Source of the DNA: Tritrichomonas musculus
Lineage: Eukaryota; Parabasalia; Tritrichomonadida; Tritrichomonadidae
Direction: 5' to 3'
Length of the DNA stretch: 64,000 bases
Assembly: GCA_039105265.1 (NCBI GenBank)
Contig: JAPFFF010000077.1
Span: 186,001-250,000 of the forward strand
Both the position numbers and the translations under genes were made by a program. The notes under the pieces are model-generated. The model was not told the DNA's origin and searched no databases. It was given only the letters and a program-made list of their open reading frames with translations. Positions 37,620 through 50,309 of this stretch are shown here, one piece after another; position 1 is the first letter of the stretch, and the number at the start of each line of letters is the position of its first letter.

Positions 37620-40600
37620 GCAGTTCTTATTTCATCTGATGATTCAACTGCAGTTCTCGTTGCATCTGATGATTCAACTGCAGTTCTCGTTGAATCTGAT
37701 GATTCAACTGCAGTTCTCGTTGCATCTGATGATTCAACTGCAGTTCTCGTTGCATCTGATGATTCAACTGCAGTTGTCGTTGCATCTGATGATTCAACTG
37801 CAGTTCTTGTTTCATCTTATTATTAAACTTCAGTTCTCGTTGAATCTGATGATTCAACTGCAGTTCTCGTTGCATCTGATGATTCAACTGCAGTTCTCGT
37901 TGCATCTGATGATTCAACTGCAGTTCTCGTTGCATCTGATGATTCAACTGCAGTTCTCGTTGAATCTGATGATTCAACTGCAGTTGTCGTTGCATCTGAT
38001 GATTCAACTGCAGTTCTCGTTGAATCTGATGATTCAACTGCAGTTCTTGTTTCATCTTATTATTAAACTGCAGTTCTCGTTGAATCTTATGATTAAACTG
38101 CAGTTCTTTTTGAATCTTATTATTAAACTACAGTTCTCGTTGCATCTGATGATTCAACTGCAGTTCTCGTTGCATCTGATGATTCAACTGCAGTTCTCGT
38201 TGCATCTGATGATTCAACTGCAGTTCTCGTTGCATCTGATGATTCAACTGCAGTTCTCGTTGCATCTGATGATTCAACTGCAGTTCTCGTTGCATCTGAT
38301 GATTCAACTGCAGTTCTCGTTGCATCTGATGATTCAACTGCAGTTCTCGTTGAATCTGATGATTCAACTGCAGTTCTCGTTGCATCTGATGATTCAACTG
38401 CAGTTCTCGTTGCATCTGATGATTCAACTGCAGTTGTCGTTGCATCTGATGATTCAACTGCAGTTCTCGTTGAATCTGATGATTCAACTGCAGTTCTCGT
38501 TGCATCTGATGATTCAACTGCAGTTCTCGTTGCATCTGATGATTCAACTGCAGTTGTCGTTGCATCTGATGATTCAACTGCAGTTCTCGTTGAATCTGAT
38601 GGTTCAACTGCAGTTCTCGTTGAATCTGATGATTCAACTGCAGTTCTTATTTCATCTGATGATTCAACTGCAGTTCTCGTTGCATCTGATGATTCAACTG
38701 CAGTTCTCGTTGAATCTGATGATTCAACTGCAGTTGTCGTTGCATCTGATGATTCAACTGCAGTTCTCGTTGCATCTGATGATTCAACTGCAGTTCTCGT
38801 TGCATCTGATGATTCAACTGCAGTTCTCGTTGCATCTGATGATTCAACTGCAGTTCTCGTTGCATCTGATGATTCAACTGCAGTTCTCGTTGAATCTGAT
38901 GATTCAACTGCAGTTCTCGTTGCATCTGATGATTCAACTGCAGTTCTCGTTGCATCTGATGATTCAACTGCAGTTCTCGTTGCATCTGATGATTCAACTG
39001 CAGTTCTCGTTGAATCTGATGATTCAACTGCAGTTGTCGTTGCATCTGATGATTCAACTGCAGTTCTTGTTGCATCTTAATATTAAACGGCAGTTCTCGT
39101 TGCATCTGATGATTCAACTGCAGTTCTCGTTGCATCTGATGATTCAACTGCAGTTCTCGTTGCATCTGATGATTCAACTGCAGTTCTCGTTGCATCTGAT
39201 GATTCAACTGCAGTTCTCGTTGCATCTGATGATTCAACTGCAGTTCTCGTTGCATCTGATGATTCAACTGCAGTTCTCGTTGCATCTGATGATTCAACTG
39301 CAGTTCTCGTTGCATCTGATGATTCAACTGCAGTTCTCGTTGAATCTGATGATTCAACTGCAGTTGTCGTTGCATCTGATGATTCAACTGCAGTTCTTGT
39401 TGCATCTTAATATTAAACGGCAGTTCTCGTTGCATTTGATGATTCAACTGCAATTCTCGTTGAATCTGATGATTCAACTGCAGTTCTCGTTGAATCTGAT
39501 GATTCAACTGCAGTTGTCGTTGCATCTGATGATTCAACTGCAGTTCTTGTTGCATCTTAATATTAAACGGCAGTTCTCGTTGCATTTGATGATTCAACTG
39601 CAGTTCTCGTTGAATCTGATGATTCAACTGCAGTTCTCGTTGAATCTGATGATTCAACTGCAGTTGTCGTTGCATCTGATGATTCAACTGCAGTTCTCGT
39701 TGAATCTGATGATTCAACTGCAGTTCTCGTTGCATCTGATGATTCAACTGCAGTTCTCGTTGCATCTGATGATTCAACTGCAGTTGTCGTTGCATCTGAT
39801 GATTCAACTGCAGTTCTTGTTTCATCTTATTATTAAACTGCAGTTCTCGTTGAATCTTATTATTAAACTGCAGTTCTCGTTGAATCTGATGATTCAACTG
39901 CAGTTCTCGTTGAATCTGATGATTCAACTGCAGTTCTCGTTGCATCTGATGATTCAACTGCAGTTCTCGTTGCATCTGATGATTCAACTGCAGTTGTCGT
40001 TGCATCTGATGATTCAACTGCAGTTCTCGTTGCATCTGATGATTCAACTGCAGTTCTCGTTGAATCTGATGATTCAACTGCAGTTCTCGTTGCATCTGAT
40101 GATTCAACTGCAGTTCTTGTTGCATCTTAATATTAAACGGCAGTTCTTGTTGCATCTGATGGTTCAACTGCAGTTCTCGTTGCATCTGATGATTCAACTG
40201 CAGTTCTCGTTGCATCTGATGATTCAACTGCAGTTCTCGTTGCATCTGATGATTCAACTGCAGTTCTCGTTGCATCTGATGATTCAACTGCAGTTCTCGT
40301 TGCATCTGATGATTCAACTGCAGTTCTCGTTGCATCTGATGATTCAACTGCAGTTCTCGTTGAATCTGATGATTCAACTGCAGTTCTCGTTGCATCTGAT
40401 GATTCAACTGCAGTTCTCGTTGCATCTGATGATTCAACTGCAGTTGTCGTTGCATCTGATGATTCAACTGCAGTTCTCGTTGCATCTGATGATTCAACTG
40501 CAGTTCTCGTTGCATCTGATGATTCAACTGCAGTTCTCGTTGAATCTGATGATTCAACTGCAGTTCTCGTTGAATCTGATGATTCAACTGCAGTTGTCGT

Positions 40601-41609
40601 TGCATCTGATGATTCAACTGCAGTTCTCGTTGAATCTGATGATTCAACTGCAGTTCTCGTTGCATCTGATGATTCAACTGCAGTTCTCGTTGCATCTGAT
40701 GATTCAACTGCAGTTGTCGTTGCATCTGATGATTCAACTGCAGTTCTTGTTTCATCTTATTATTAAACTGCAGTTCTCGTTGAATCTTATTATTAAACTG
40801 CAGTTCTCGTTGAATCTGATGATTCAACTGCAGTTCTCGTTGAATCTGATGATTCAACTGCAGTTCTCGTTGCATCTGATGATTCAACTGCAGTTCTCGT
40901 TGCATCTGATGATTCAACTGCAGTTGTCGTTGCATCTGATGATTCAACTGCAGTTGTCGTTGCATCTGATGATTCAACTGCAGTTCTCGTTGCATCTGAT
41001 GATTCAACTGCAGTTCTCGTTGAATCTGATGATTCAACTGCAGTTCTCGTTGCATCTGATGATTCAACTGCAGTTCTTGTTGCATCTTAATATTAAACGG
41101 CAGTTCTTGTTGCATCTGATGGTTCAACTGCAGTTCTCGTTGCATCTGATGATTCAACTGCAGTTCTCGTTGCATCTGATGATTCAACTGCAGTTCTCGT
41201 TGCATCTGATGATTCAACTGCAGTTCTCGTTGCATCTGATGATTCAACTGCAGTTCTCGTTGCATCTGATGATTCAACTGCAGTTCTCGTTGCATCTGAT
41301 GATTCAACTGCAGTTCTCGTTGAATCTGATGATTCAACTGCAGTTCTCGTTGCATCTGATGATTCAACTGCAGTTCTCGTTGCATCTGATGATTCAACTG
41401 CAGTTGTCGTTGCATCTGATGATTCAACTGCAGTTCTCGTTGAATCTGATGATTCAACTGCAGTTCTCGTTGCATCTGATGATTCAACTGCAGTTCTCGT
41501 TGCATCTGATGATTCAACTGCAGTTGTCGTTGCATCTGATGATTCAACTGCAGTTCTCGTTGAATCTGATGGTTCAACTGCAGTTCTCGTTGAATCTGAT
41601 GATTCAACT
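37620..41609 (+). repeat. Zone 3 HOR 5 (3,990 bp)
   Basis: S block to 38,639 and a 99-monomer module to 41,609. It matches HOR 3 in register at offset 8,220, including the doubled C7G monomers at 40,920 and 40,950. Confidence 0.88.
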
Positions 41610-44600
41610 GCAGTTCTTATTTCATCTGATGATTCAACTGCAGTTCTCGTTGCATCTGATGATTCAACTGCAGTTCTCGTTGAATCTGATGATTCAACTG
41701 CAGTTCTCGTTGCATCTGATGATTCAACTGCAGTTCTCGTTGCATCTGATGATTCAACTGCAGTTGTCGTTGCATCTGATGATTCAACTGCAGTTCTTGT
41801 TTCATCTTATTATTAAACTTCAGTTCTCGTTGAATCTGATGATTCAACTGCAGTTCTCGTTGCATCTGATGATTCAACTGCAGTTCTCGTTGCATCTGAT
41901 GATTCAACTGCAGTTCTCGTTGCATCTGATGATTCAACTGCAGTTCTCGTTGAATCTGATGATTCAACTGCAGTTGTCGTTGCATCTGATGATTCAACTG
42001 CAGTTCTCGTTGAATCTGATGATTCAACTGCAGTTCTTGTTTCATCTTATTATTAAACTGCAGTTCTCGTTGAATCTTATGATTAAACTGCAGTTCTTTT
42101 TGAATCTTATTATTAAACTACAGTTCTCGTTGCATCTGATGATTCAACTGCAGTTCTCGTTGCATCTGATGATTCAACTGCAGTTCTCGTTGCATCTGAT
42201 GATTCAACTGCAGTTCTCGTTGCATCTGATGATTCAACTGCAGTTCTCGTTGCATCTGATGATTCAACTGCAGTTCTCGTTGCATCTGATGATTCAACTG
42301 CAGTTCTCGTTGCATCTGATGATTCAACTGCAGTTCTCGTTGAATCTGATGATTCAACTGCAGTTCTCGTTGCATCTGATGATTCAACTGCAGTTCTCGT
42401 TGCATCTGATGATTCAACTGCAGTTGTCGTTGCATCTGATGATTCAACTGCAGTTCTCGTTGAATCTGATGATTCAACTGCAGTTCTCGTTGCATCTGAT
42501 GATTCAACTGCAGTTCTCGTTGCATCTGATGATTCAACTGCAGTTGTCGTTGCATCTGATGATTCAACTGCAGTTCTCGTTGAATCTGATGGTTCAACTG
42601 CAGTTCTCGTTGAATCTGATGATTCAACTGCAGTTCTTATTTCATCTGATGATTCAACTGCAGTTCTCGTTGCATCTGATGATTCAACTGCAGTTCTCGT
42701 TGAATCTGATGATTCAACTGCAGTTGTCGTTGCATCTGATGATTCAACTGCAGTTCTCGTTGCATCTGATGATTCAACTGCAGTTGTCGTTGCATCTGAT
42801 GATTCAACTGCAGTTCTCGTTGCATCTGATGATTCAACTGCAGTTCTCGTTGCATCTGATGATTCAACTGCAGTTCTCGTTGAATCTGATGATTCAACTG
42901 CAGTTCTCGTTGCATCTGATGATTCAACTGCAGTTCTCGTTGCATCTGATGATTCAACTGCAGTTCTCGTTGCATCTGATGATTCAACTGCAGTTCTCGT
43001 TGAATCTGATGATTCAACTGCAGTTGTCGTTGCATCTGATGATTCAACTGCAGTTCTTGTTGCATCTTAATATTAAACGGCAGTTCTCGTTGCATCTGAT
43101 GATTCAACTGCAGTTCTCGTTGCATCTGATGATTCAACTGCAGTTCTCGTTGCATCTGATGATTCAACTGCAGTTCTCGTTGCATCTGATGATTCAACTG
43201 CAGTTCTCGTTGAATCTGATGATTCAACTGCAGTTCTCGTTGCATCTGATGATTCAACTGCAGTTCTCGTTGCATCTGATGATTCAACTGCAGTTCTCGT
43301 TGCATCTGATGATTCAACTGCAGTTCTCGTTGAATCTGATGATTCAACTGCAGTTGTCGTTGCATCTGATGATTCAACTGCAGTTCTTGTTGCATCTTAA
43401 TATTAAACGGCAGTTCTCGTTGCATTTGATGATTCAACTGCAATTCTCGTTGAATCTGATGATTCAACTGCAGTTCTCGTTGAATCTGATGATTCAACTG
43501 CAGTTGTCGTTGCATCTGATGATTCAACTGCAGTTCTTGTTGCATCTTAATATTAAACGGCAGTTCTCGTTGCATTTGATGATTCAACTGCAGTTCTCGT
43601 TGAATCTGATGATTCAACTGCAGTTCTCGTTGAATCTGATGATTCAACTGCAGTTGTCGTTGCATCTGATGATTCAACTGCAGTTCTCGTTGAATCTGAT
43701 GATTCAACTGCAGTTCTCGTTGCATCTGATGATTCAACTGCAGTTCTCGTTGCATCTGATGATTCAACTGCAGTTGTCGTTGCATCTGATGATTCAACTG
43801 CAGTTCTTGTTTCATCTTATTATTAAACTGCAGTTCTCGTTGAATCTTATTATTAAACTGCAGTTCTCGTTGAATCTGATGATTCAACTGCAGTTCTCGT
43901 TGAATCTGATGATTCAACTGCAGTTCTCGTTGCATCTGATGATTCAACTGCAGTTCTCGTTGCATCTGATGATTCAACTGCAGTTGTCGTTGCATCTGAT
44001 GATTCAACTGCAGTTCTCGTTGCATCTGATGATTCAACTGCAGTTCTCGTTGAATCTGATGATTCAACTGCAGTTCTCGTTGCATCTGATGATTCAACTG
44101 CAGTTCTTGTTGCATCTTAATATTAAACGGCAGTTCTTGTTGCATCTGATGGTTCAACTGCAGTTCTCGTTGCATCTGATGATTCAACTGCAGTTCTCGT
44201 TGCATCTGATGATTCAACTGCAGTTCTCGTTGCATCTGATGATTCAACTGCAGTTCTCGTTGCATCTGATGATTCAACTGCAGTTCTTGTTGCATCTTAA
44301 TATTAAACGGCAGTTCTCGTTGCATCTGATGATTCAACTGCAGTTCTCGTTGCATCTGATGATTCAACTGCAGTTCTCGTTGCATCTGATGATTCAACTG
44401 CAGTTCTTGTTGCATCTTAATATTAAACGGCAGTTCTTGTTGCATCTGATGGTTCAACTGCAGTTCTCGTTGCATCTGATGATTCAACTGCAGTTCTCGT
44501 TGCATCTGATGATTCAACTGCAGTTCTCGTTGCATCTGATGATTCAACTGCAGTTCTCGTTGCATCTGATGATTCAACTGCAGTTCTCGTTGCATCTGAT

Positions 44601-47600
44601 GATTCAACTGCAGTTCTCGTTGCATCTGATGATTCAACTGCAGTTCTCGTTGAATCTGATGATTCAACTGCAGTTGTCGTTGCATCTGATGATTCAACTG
44701 CAGTTGTCGTTGCATCTGATGATTCAACTGCAGTTCTCGTTGCATCTGATGATTCAACTGCAGTTCTCGTTGAATCTGATGATTCAACTGCAGTTGTCGT
44801 TGCATCTGATGATTCAACTGCAGTTCTTGTTGCATCTTAATATTAAACGGCAGTTCTCGTTGCATCTGATGATTCAACTGCAGTTCTCGTTGCATCTGAT
44901 GATTCAACTGCAGTTCTCGTTGCATCTGATGATTCAACTGCAGTTCTTGTTGCATCTTAATATTAAACGGCAGTTCTTGTTGCATCTGATGGTTCAACTG
45001 CAGTTCTCGTTGCATCTGATGATTCAACTGCAGTTCTCGTTGCATCTGATGATTCAACTGCAGTTCTCGTTGCATCTGATGATTCAACTGCAGTTCTCGT
45101 TGCATCTGATGATTCAACTGCAGTTCTCGTTGCATCTGATGATTCAACTGCAGTTCTCGTTGCATCTGATGATTCAACTGCAGTTCTCGTTGAATCTGAT
45201 GATTCAACTGCAGTTCTCGTTGCATCTGATGATTCAACTGCAGTTCTCGTTGCATCTGATGATTCAACTGCAGTTGTCGTTGCATCTGATGATTCAACTG
45301 CAGTTCTCGTTGAATCTGATGATTCAACTGCAGTTCTCGTTGCATCTGATGATTCAACTGCAGTTCTCGTTGCATCTGATGATTCAACTGCAGTTGTCGT
45401 TGCATCTGATGATTCAACTGCAGTTCTCGTTGAATCTGATGGTTCAACTGCAGTTCTCGTTGAATCTGATGATTCAACTGCAGTTCTTATTTCATCTGAT
45501 GATTCAACTGCAGTTCTCGTTGCATCTGATGATTCAACTGCAGTTCTCGTTGAATCTGATGATTCAACTGCAGTTGTCGTTGCATCTGATGATTCAACTG
45601 CAGTTCTCGTTGCATCTGATGATTCAACTGCAGTTCTCGTTGCATCTGATGATTCAACTGCAGTTCTCGTTGCATCTGATGATTCAACTGCAGTTCTCGT
45701 TGCATCTGATGATTCAACTGCAGTTCTCGTTGAATCTGATGATTCAACTGCAGTTCTCGTTGCATCTGATGATTCAACTGCAGTTCTCGTTGCATCTGAT
45801 GATTCAACTGCAGTTCTCGTTGCATCTGATGATTCAACTGCAGTTCTCGTTGAATCTGATGATTCAACTGCAGTTGTCGTTGCATCTGATGATTCAACTG
45901 CAGTTCTTGTTGCATCTTAATATTAAACGGCAGTTCTCGTTGCATCTGATGATTCAACTGCAGTTCTCGTTGCATCTGATGATTCAACTGCAGTTCTCGT
46001 TGCATCTGATGATTCAACTGCAGTTCTCGTTGCATCTGATGATTCAACTGCAGTTCTCGTTGAATCTGATGATTCAACTGCAGTTCTCGTTGCATCTGAT
46101 GATTCAACTGCAGTTCTCGTTGCATCTGATGATTCAACTGCAGTTCTCGTTGCATCTGATGATTCAACTGCAGTTCTCGTTGAATCTGATGATTCAACTG
46201 CAGTTGTCGTTGCATCTGATGATTCAACTGCAGTTCTTGTTGCATCTTAATATTAAACGGCAGTTCTCGTTGCATTTGATGATTCAACTGCAGTTCTCGT
46301 TGAATCTGATGATTCAACTGCAGTTCTCGTTGAATCTGATGATTCAACTGCAGTTGTCGTTGCATCTGATGATTCAACTGCAGTTCTTGTTGCATCTTAA
46401 TATTAAACGGCAGTTCTCGTTGCATTTGATGATTCAACTGCAGTTCTCGTTGAATCTGATGATTCAACTGCAGTTGTCGTTGCATCTGATGATTCAACTG
46501 CAGTTCTCGTTGAATCTGATGATTCAACTGCAGTTCTCGTTGCATCTGATGATTCAACTGCAGTTCTCGTTGCATCTGATGATTCAACTGCAGTTGTCGT
46601 TGCATCTGATGATTCAACTGCAGTTCTTGTTTCATCTTATTATTAAACTGCAGTTCTCGTTGAATCTTATTATTAAACTGCAGTTCTCGTTGAATCTGAT
46701 GATTCAACTGCAGTTCTCGTTGAATCTGATGATTCAACTGCAGTTCTCGTTGCATCTGATGATTCAACTGCAGTTCTCGTTGCATCTGATGATTCAACTG
46801 CAGTTGTCGTTGCATCTGATGATTCAACTGCAGTTCTCGTTGCATCTGATGATTCAACTGCAGTTCTCGTTGAATCTGATGATTCAACTGCAGTTCTCGT
46901 TGCATCTGATGATTCAACTGCAGTTCTTGTTGCATCTTAATATTAAACGGCAGTTCTTGTTGCATCTGATGGTTCAACTGCAGTTCTCGTTGCATCTGAT
47001 GATTCAACTGCAGTTCTCGTTGCATCTGATGATTCAACTGCAGTTCTCGTTGCATCTGATGATTCAACTGCAGTTCTCGTTGCATCTGATGATTCAACTG
47101 CAGTTCTCGTTGCATCTGATGATTCAACTGCAGTTCTCGTTGCATCTGATGATTCAACTGCAGTTCTCGTTGAATCTGATGATTCAACTGCAGTTCTCGT
47201 TGCATCTGATGATTCAACTGCAGTTCTCGTTGCATCTGATGATTCAACTGCAGTTGTCGTTGCATCTGATGATTCAACTGCAGTTCTCGTTGAATCTGAT
47301 GATTCAACTGCAGTTCTCGTTGCATCTGATGATTCAACTGCAGTTCTCGTTGCATCTGATGATTCAACTGCAGTTGTCGTTGCATCTGATGATTCAACTG
47401 CAGTTCTCGTTGAATCTGATGGTTCAACTGCAGTTCTCGTTGAATCTGATGATTCAACTGCAGTTCTTATTTCATCTGATGATTCAACTGCAGTTCTCGT
47501 TGCATCTGATGATTCAACTGCAGTTCTCGTTGAATCTGATGATTCAACTGCAGTTCTCGTTGCATCTGATGATTCAACTGCAGTTCTCGTTGCATCTGAT

Positions 47601-50309
47601 GATTCAACTGCAGTTGTCGTTGCATCTGATGATTCAACTGCAGTTCTTGTTTCATCTTATTATTAAACTTCAGTTCTCGTTGAATCTGATGATTCAACTG
47701 CAGTTCTCGTTGCATCTGATGATTCAACTGCAGTTCTCGTTGCATCTGATGATTCAACTGCAGTTCTCGTTGCATCTGATGATTCAACTGCAGTTCTCGT
47801 TGAATCTGATGATTCAACTGCAGTTGTCGTTGCATCTGATGATTCAACTGCAGTTCTCGTTGAATCTGATGATTCAACTGCAGTTCTTGTTTCATCTTAT
47901 TATTAAACTGCAGTTCTCGTTGAATCTTATGATTAAACTGCAGTTCTTTTTGAATCTTATTATTAAACTACAGTTCTCGTTGCATCTGATGATTCAACTG
48001 CAGTTCTCGTTGCATCTGATGATTCAACTGCAGTTCTCGTTGCATCTGATGATTCAACTGCAGTTCTCGTTGCATCTGATGATTCAACTGCAGTTCTCGT
48101 TGCATCTGATGATTCAACTGCAGTTCTCGTTGCATCTGATGATTCAACTGCAGTTCTCGTTGCATCTGATGATTCAACTGCAGTTCTCGTTGAATCTGAT
48201 GATTCAACTGCAGTTCTCGTTGCATCTGATGATTCAACTGCAGTTCTCGTTGCATCTGATGATTCAACTGCAGTTGTCGTTGCATCTGATGATTCAACTG
48301 CAGTTCTCGTTGAATCTGATGATTCAACTGCAGTTCTCGTTGCATCTGATGATTCAACTGCAGTTCTCGTTGCATCTGATGATTCAACTGCAGTTGTCGT
48401 TGCATCTGATGATTCAACTGCAGTTCTCGTTGAATCTGATGGTTCAACTGCAGTTCTCGTTGAATCTGATGATTCAACTGCAGTTCTTATTTCATCTGAT
48501 GATTCAACTGCAGTTCTCGTTGCATCTGATGATTCAACTGCAGTTCTCGTTGAATCTGATGATTCAACTGCAGTTGTCGTTGCATCTGATGATTCAACTG
48601 CAGTTCTCGTTGCATCTGATGATTCAACTGCAGTTCTCGTTGCATCTGATGATTCAACTGCAGTTCTCGTTGCATCTGATGATTCAACTGCAGTTCTCGT
48701 TGCATCTGATGATTCAACTGCAGTTCTCGTTGAATCTGATGATTCAACTGCAGTTCTCGTTGCATCTGATGATTCAACTGCAGTTCTCGTTGCATCTGAT
48801 GATTCAACTGCAGTTCTCGTTGCATCTGATGATTCAACTGCAGTTCTCGTTGAATCTGATGATTCAACTGCAGTTGTCGTTGCATCTGATGATTCAACTG
48901 CAGTTCTTGTTGCATCTTAATATTAAACGGCAGTTCTCGTTGCATCTGATGATTCAACTGCAGTTCTCGTTGCATCTGATGATTCAACTGCAGTTCTCGT
49001 TGCATCTGATGATTCAACTGCAGTTCTCGTTGCATCTGATGATTCAACTGCAGTTCTCGTTGCATCTGATGATTCAACTGCAGTTCTCGTTGCATCTGAT
49101 GATTCAACTGCAGTTCTCGTTGCATCTGATGATTCAACTGCAGTTCTCGTTGCATCTGATGATTCAACTGCAGTTCTCGTTGAATCTGATGATTCAACTG
49201 CAGTTGTCGTTGCATCTGATGATTCAACTGCAGTTCTTGTTGCATCTTAATATTAAACGGCAGTTCTCGTTGCATTTGATGATTCAACTGCAATTCTCGT
49301 TGAATCTGATGATTCAACTGCAGTTCTCGTTGAATCTGATGATTCAACTGCAGTTGTCGTTGCATCTGATGATTCAACTGCAGTTCTTGTTGCATCTTAA
49401 TATTAAACGGCAGTTCTCGTTGCATTTGATGATTCAACTGCAGTTCTCGTTGAATCTGATGATTCAACTGCAGTTCTCGTTGAATCTGATGATTCAACTG
49501 CAGTTGTCGTTGCATCTGATGATTCAACTGCAGTTCTCGTTGAATCTGATGATTCAACTGCAGTTCTCGTTGCATCTGATGATTCAACTGCAGTTCTCGT
49601 TGCATCTGATGATTCAACTGCAGTTGTCGTTGCATCTGATGATTCAACTGCAGTTCTTGTTTCATCTTATTATTAAACTGCAGTTCTCGTTGAATCTTAT
49701 TATTAAACTGCAGTTCTCGTTGAATCTGATGATTCAACTGCAGTTCTCGTTGAATCTGATGATTCAACTGCAGTTCTCGTTGCATCTGATGATTCAACTG
49801 CAGTTCTCGTTGCATCTGATGATTCAACTGCAGTTGTCGTTGCATCTGATGATTCAACTGCAGTTCTCGTTGCATCTGATGATTCAACTGCAGTTCTCGT
49901 TGAATCTGATGATTCAACTGCAGTTCTCGTTGCATCTGATGATTCAACTGCAGTTCTTGTTGCATCTTAATATTAAACGGCAGTTCTTGTTGCATCTGAT
50001 GGTTCAACTGCAGTTCTCGTTGCATCTGATGATTCAACTGCAGTTCTCGTTGCATCTGATGATTCAACTGCAGTTCTCGTTGCATCTGATGATTCAACTG
50101 CAGTTCTCGTTGCATCTGATGATTCAACTGCAGTTCTCGTTGCATCTGATGATTCAACTGCAGTTCTCGTTGCATCTGATGATTCAACTGCAGTTCTCGT
50201 TGAATCTGATGATTCAACTGCAGTTCTCGTTGCATCTGATGATTCAACTGCAGTTCTCGTTGCATCTGATGATTCAACTGCAGTTGTCGTTGCATCTGAT
50301 GATTCAACT
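41010..50309 (+). repeat. Super-duplication, right copy (~9.3 kb)
   Basis: Partner of 22,950-32,249. It covers the end of HOR 5, all of HOR 6, the S block of HOR 7 and the first B module of HOR 7. Confidence 0.8.
41610..47459 (+). repeat. Zone 3 HOR 6 (5,850 bp)
   Basis: S block to 42,629, a 95-monomer B module to 45,479, and a 66-monomer B module to 47,459. It is a near-exact copy of HOR 2, except that the monomer at 42,780 is C7G, as in HOR 4 (34,560), where HOR 2 has the plain form (24,720). Confidence 0.88.

Noticed and set aside
23550-47459. Mirror-like symmetry of HOR lengths (5,850, 3,990, 4,230, 3,990, 5,850) as a large palindrome
   Set aside because: All HORs lie in the same orientation. 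The symmetry of lengths follows from overlapping direct duplications at 8,220 and 18,060 bp.
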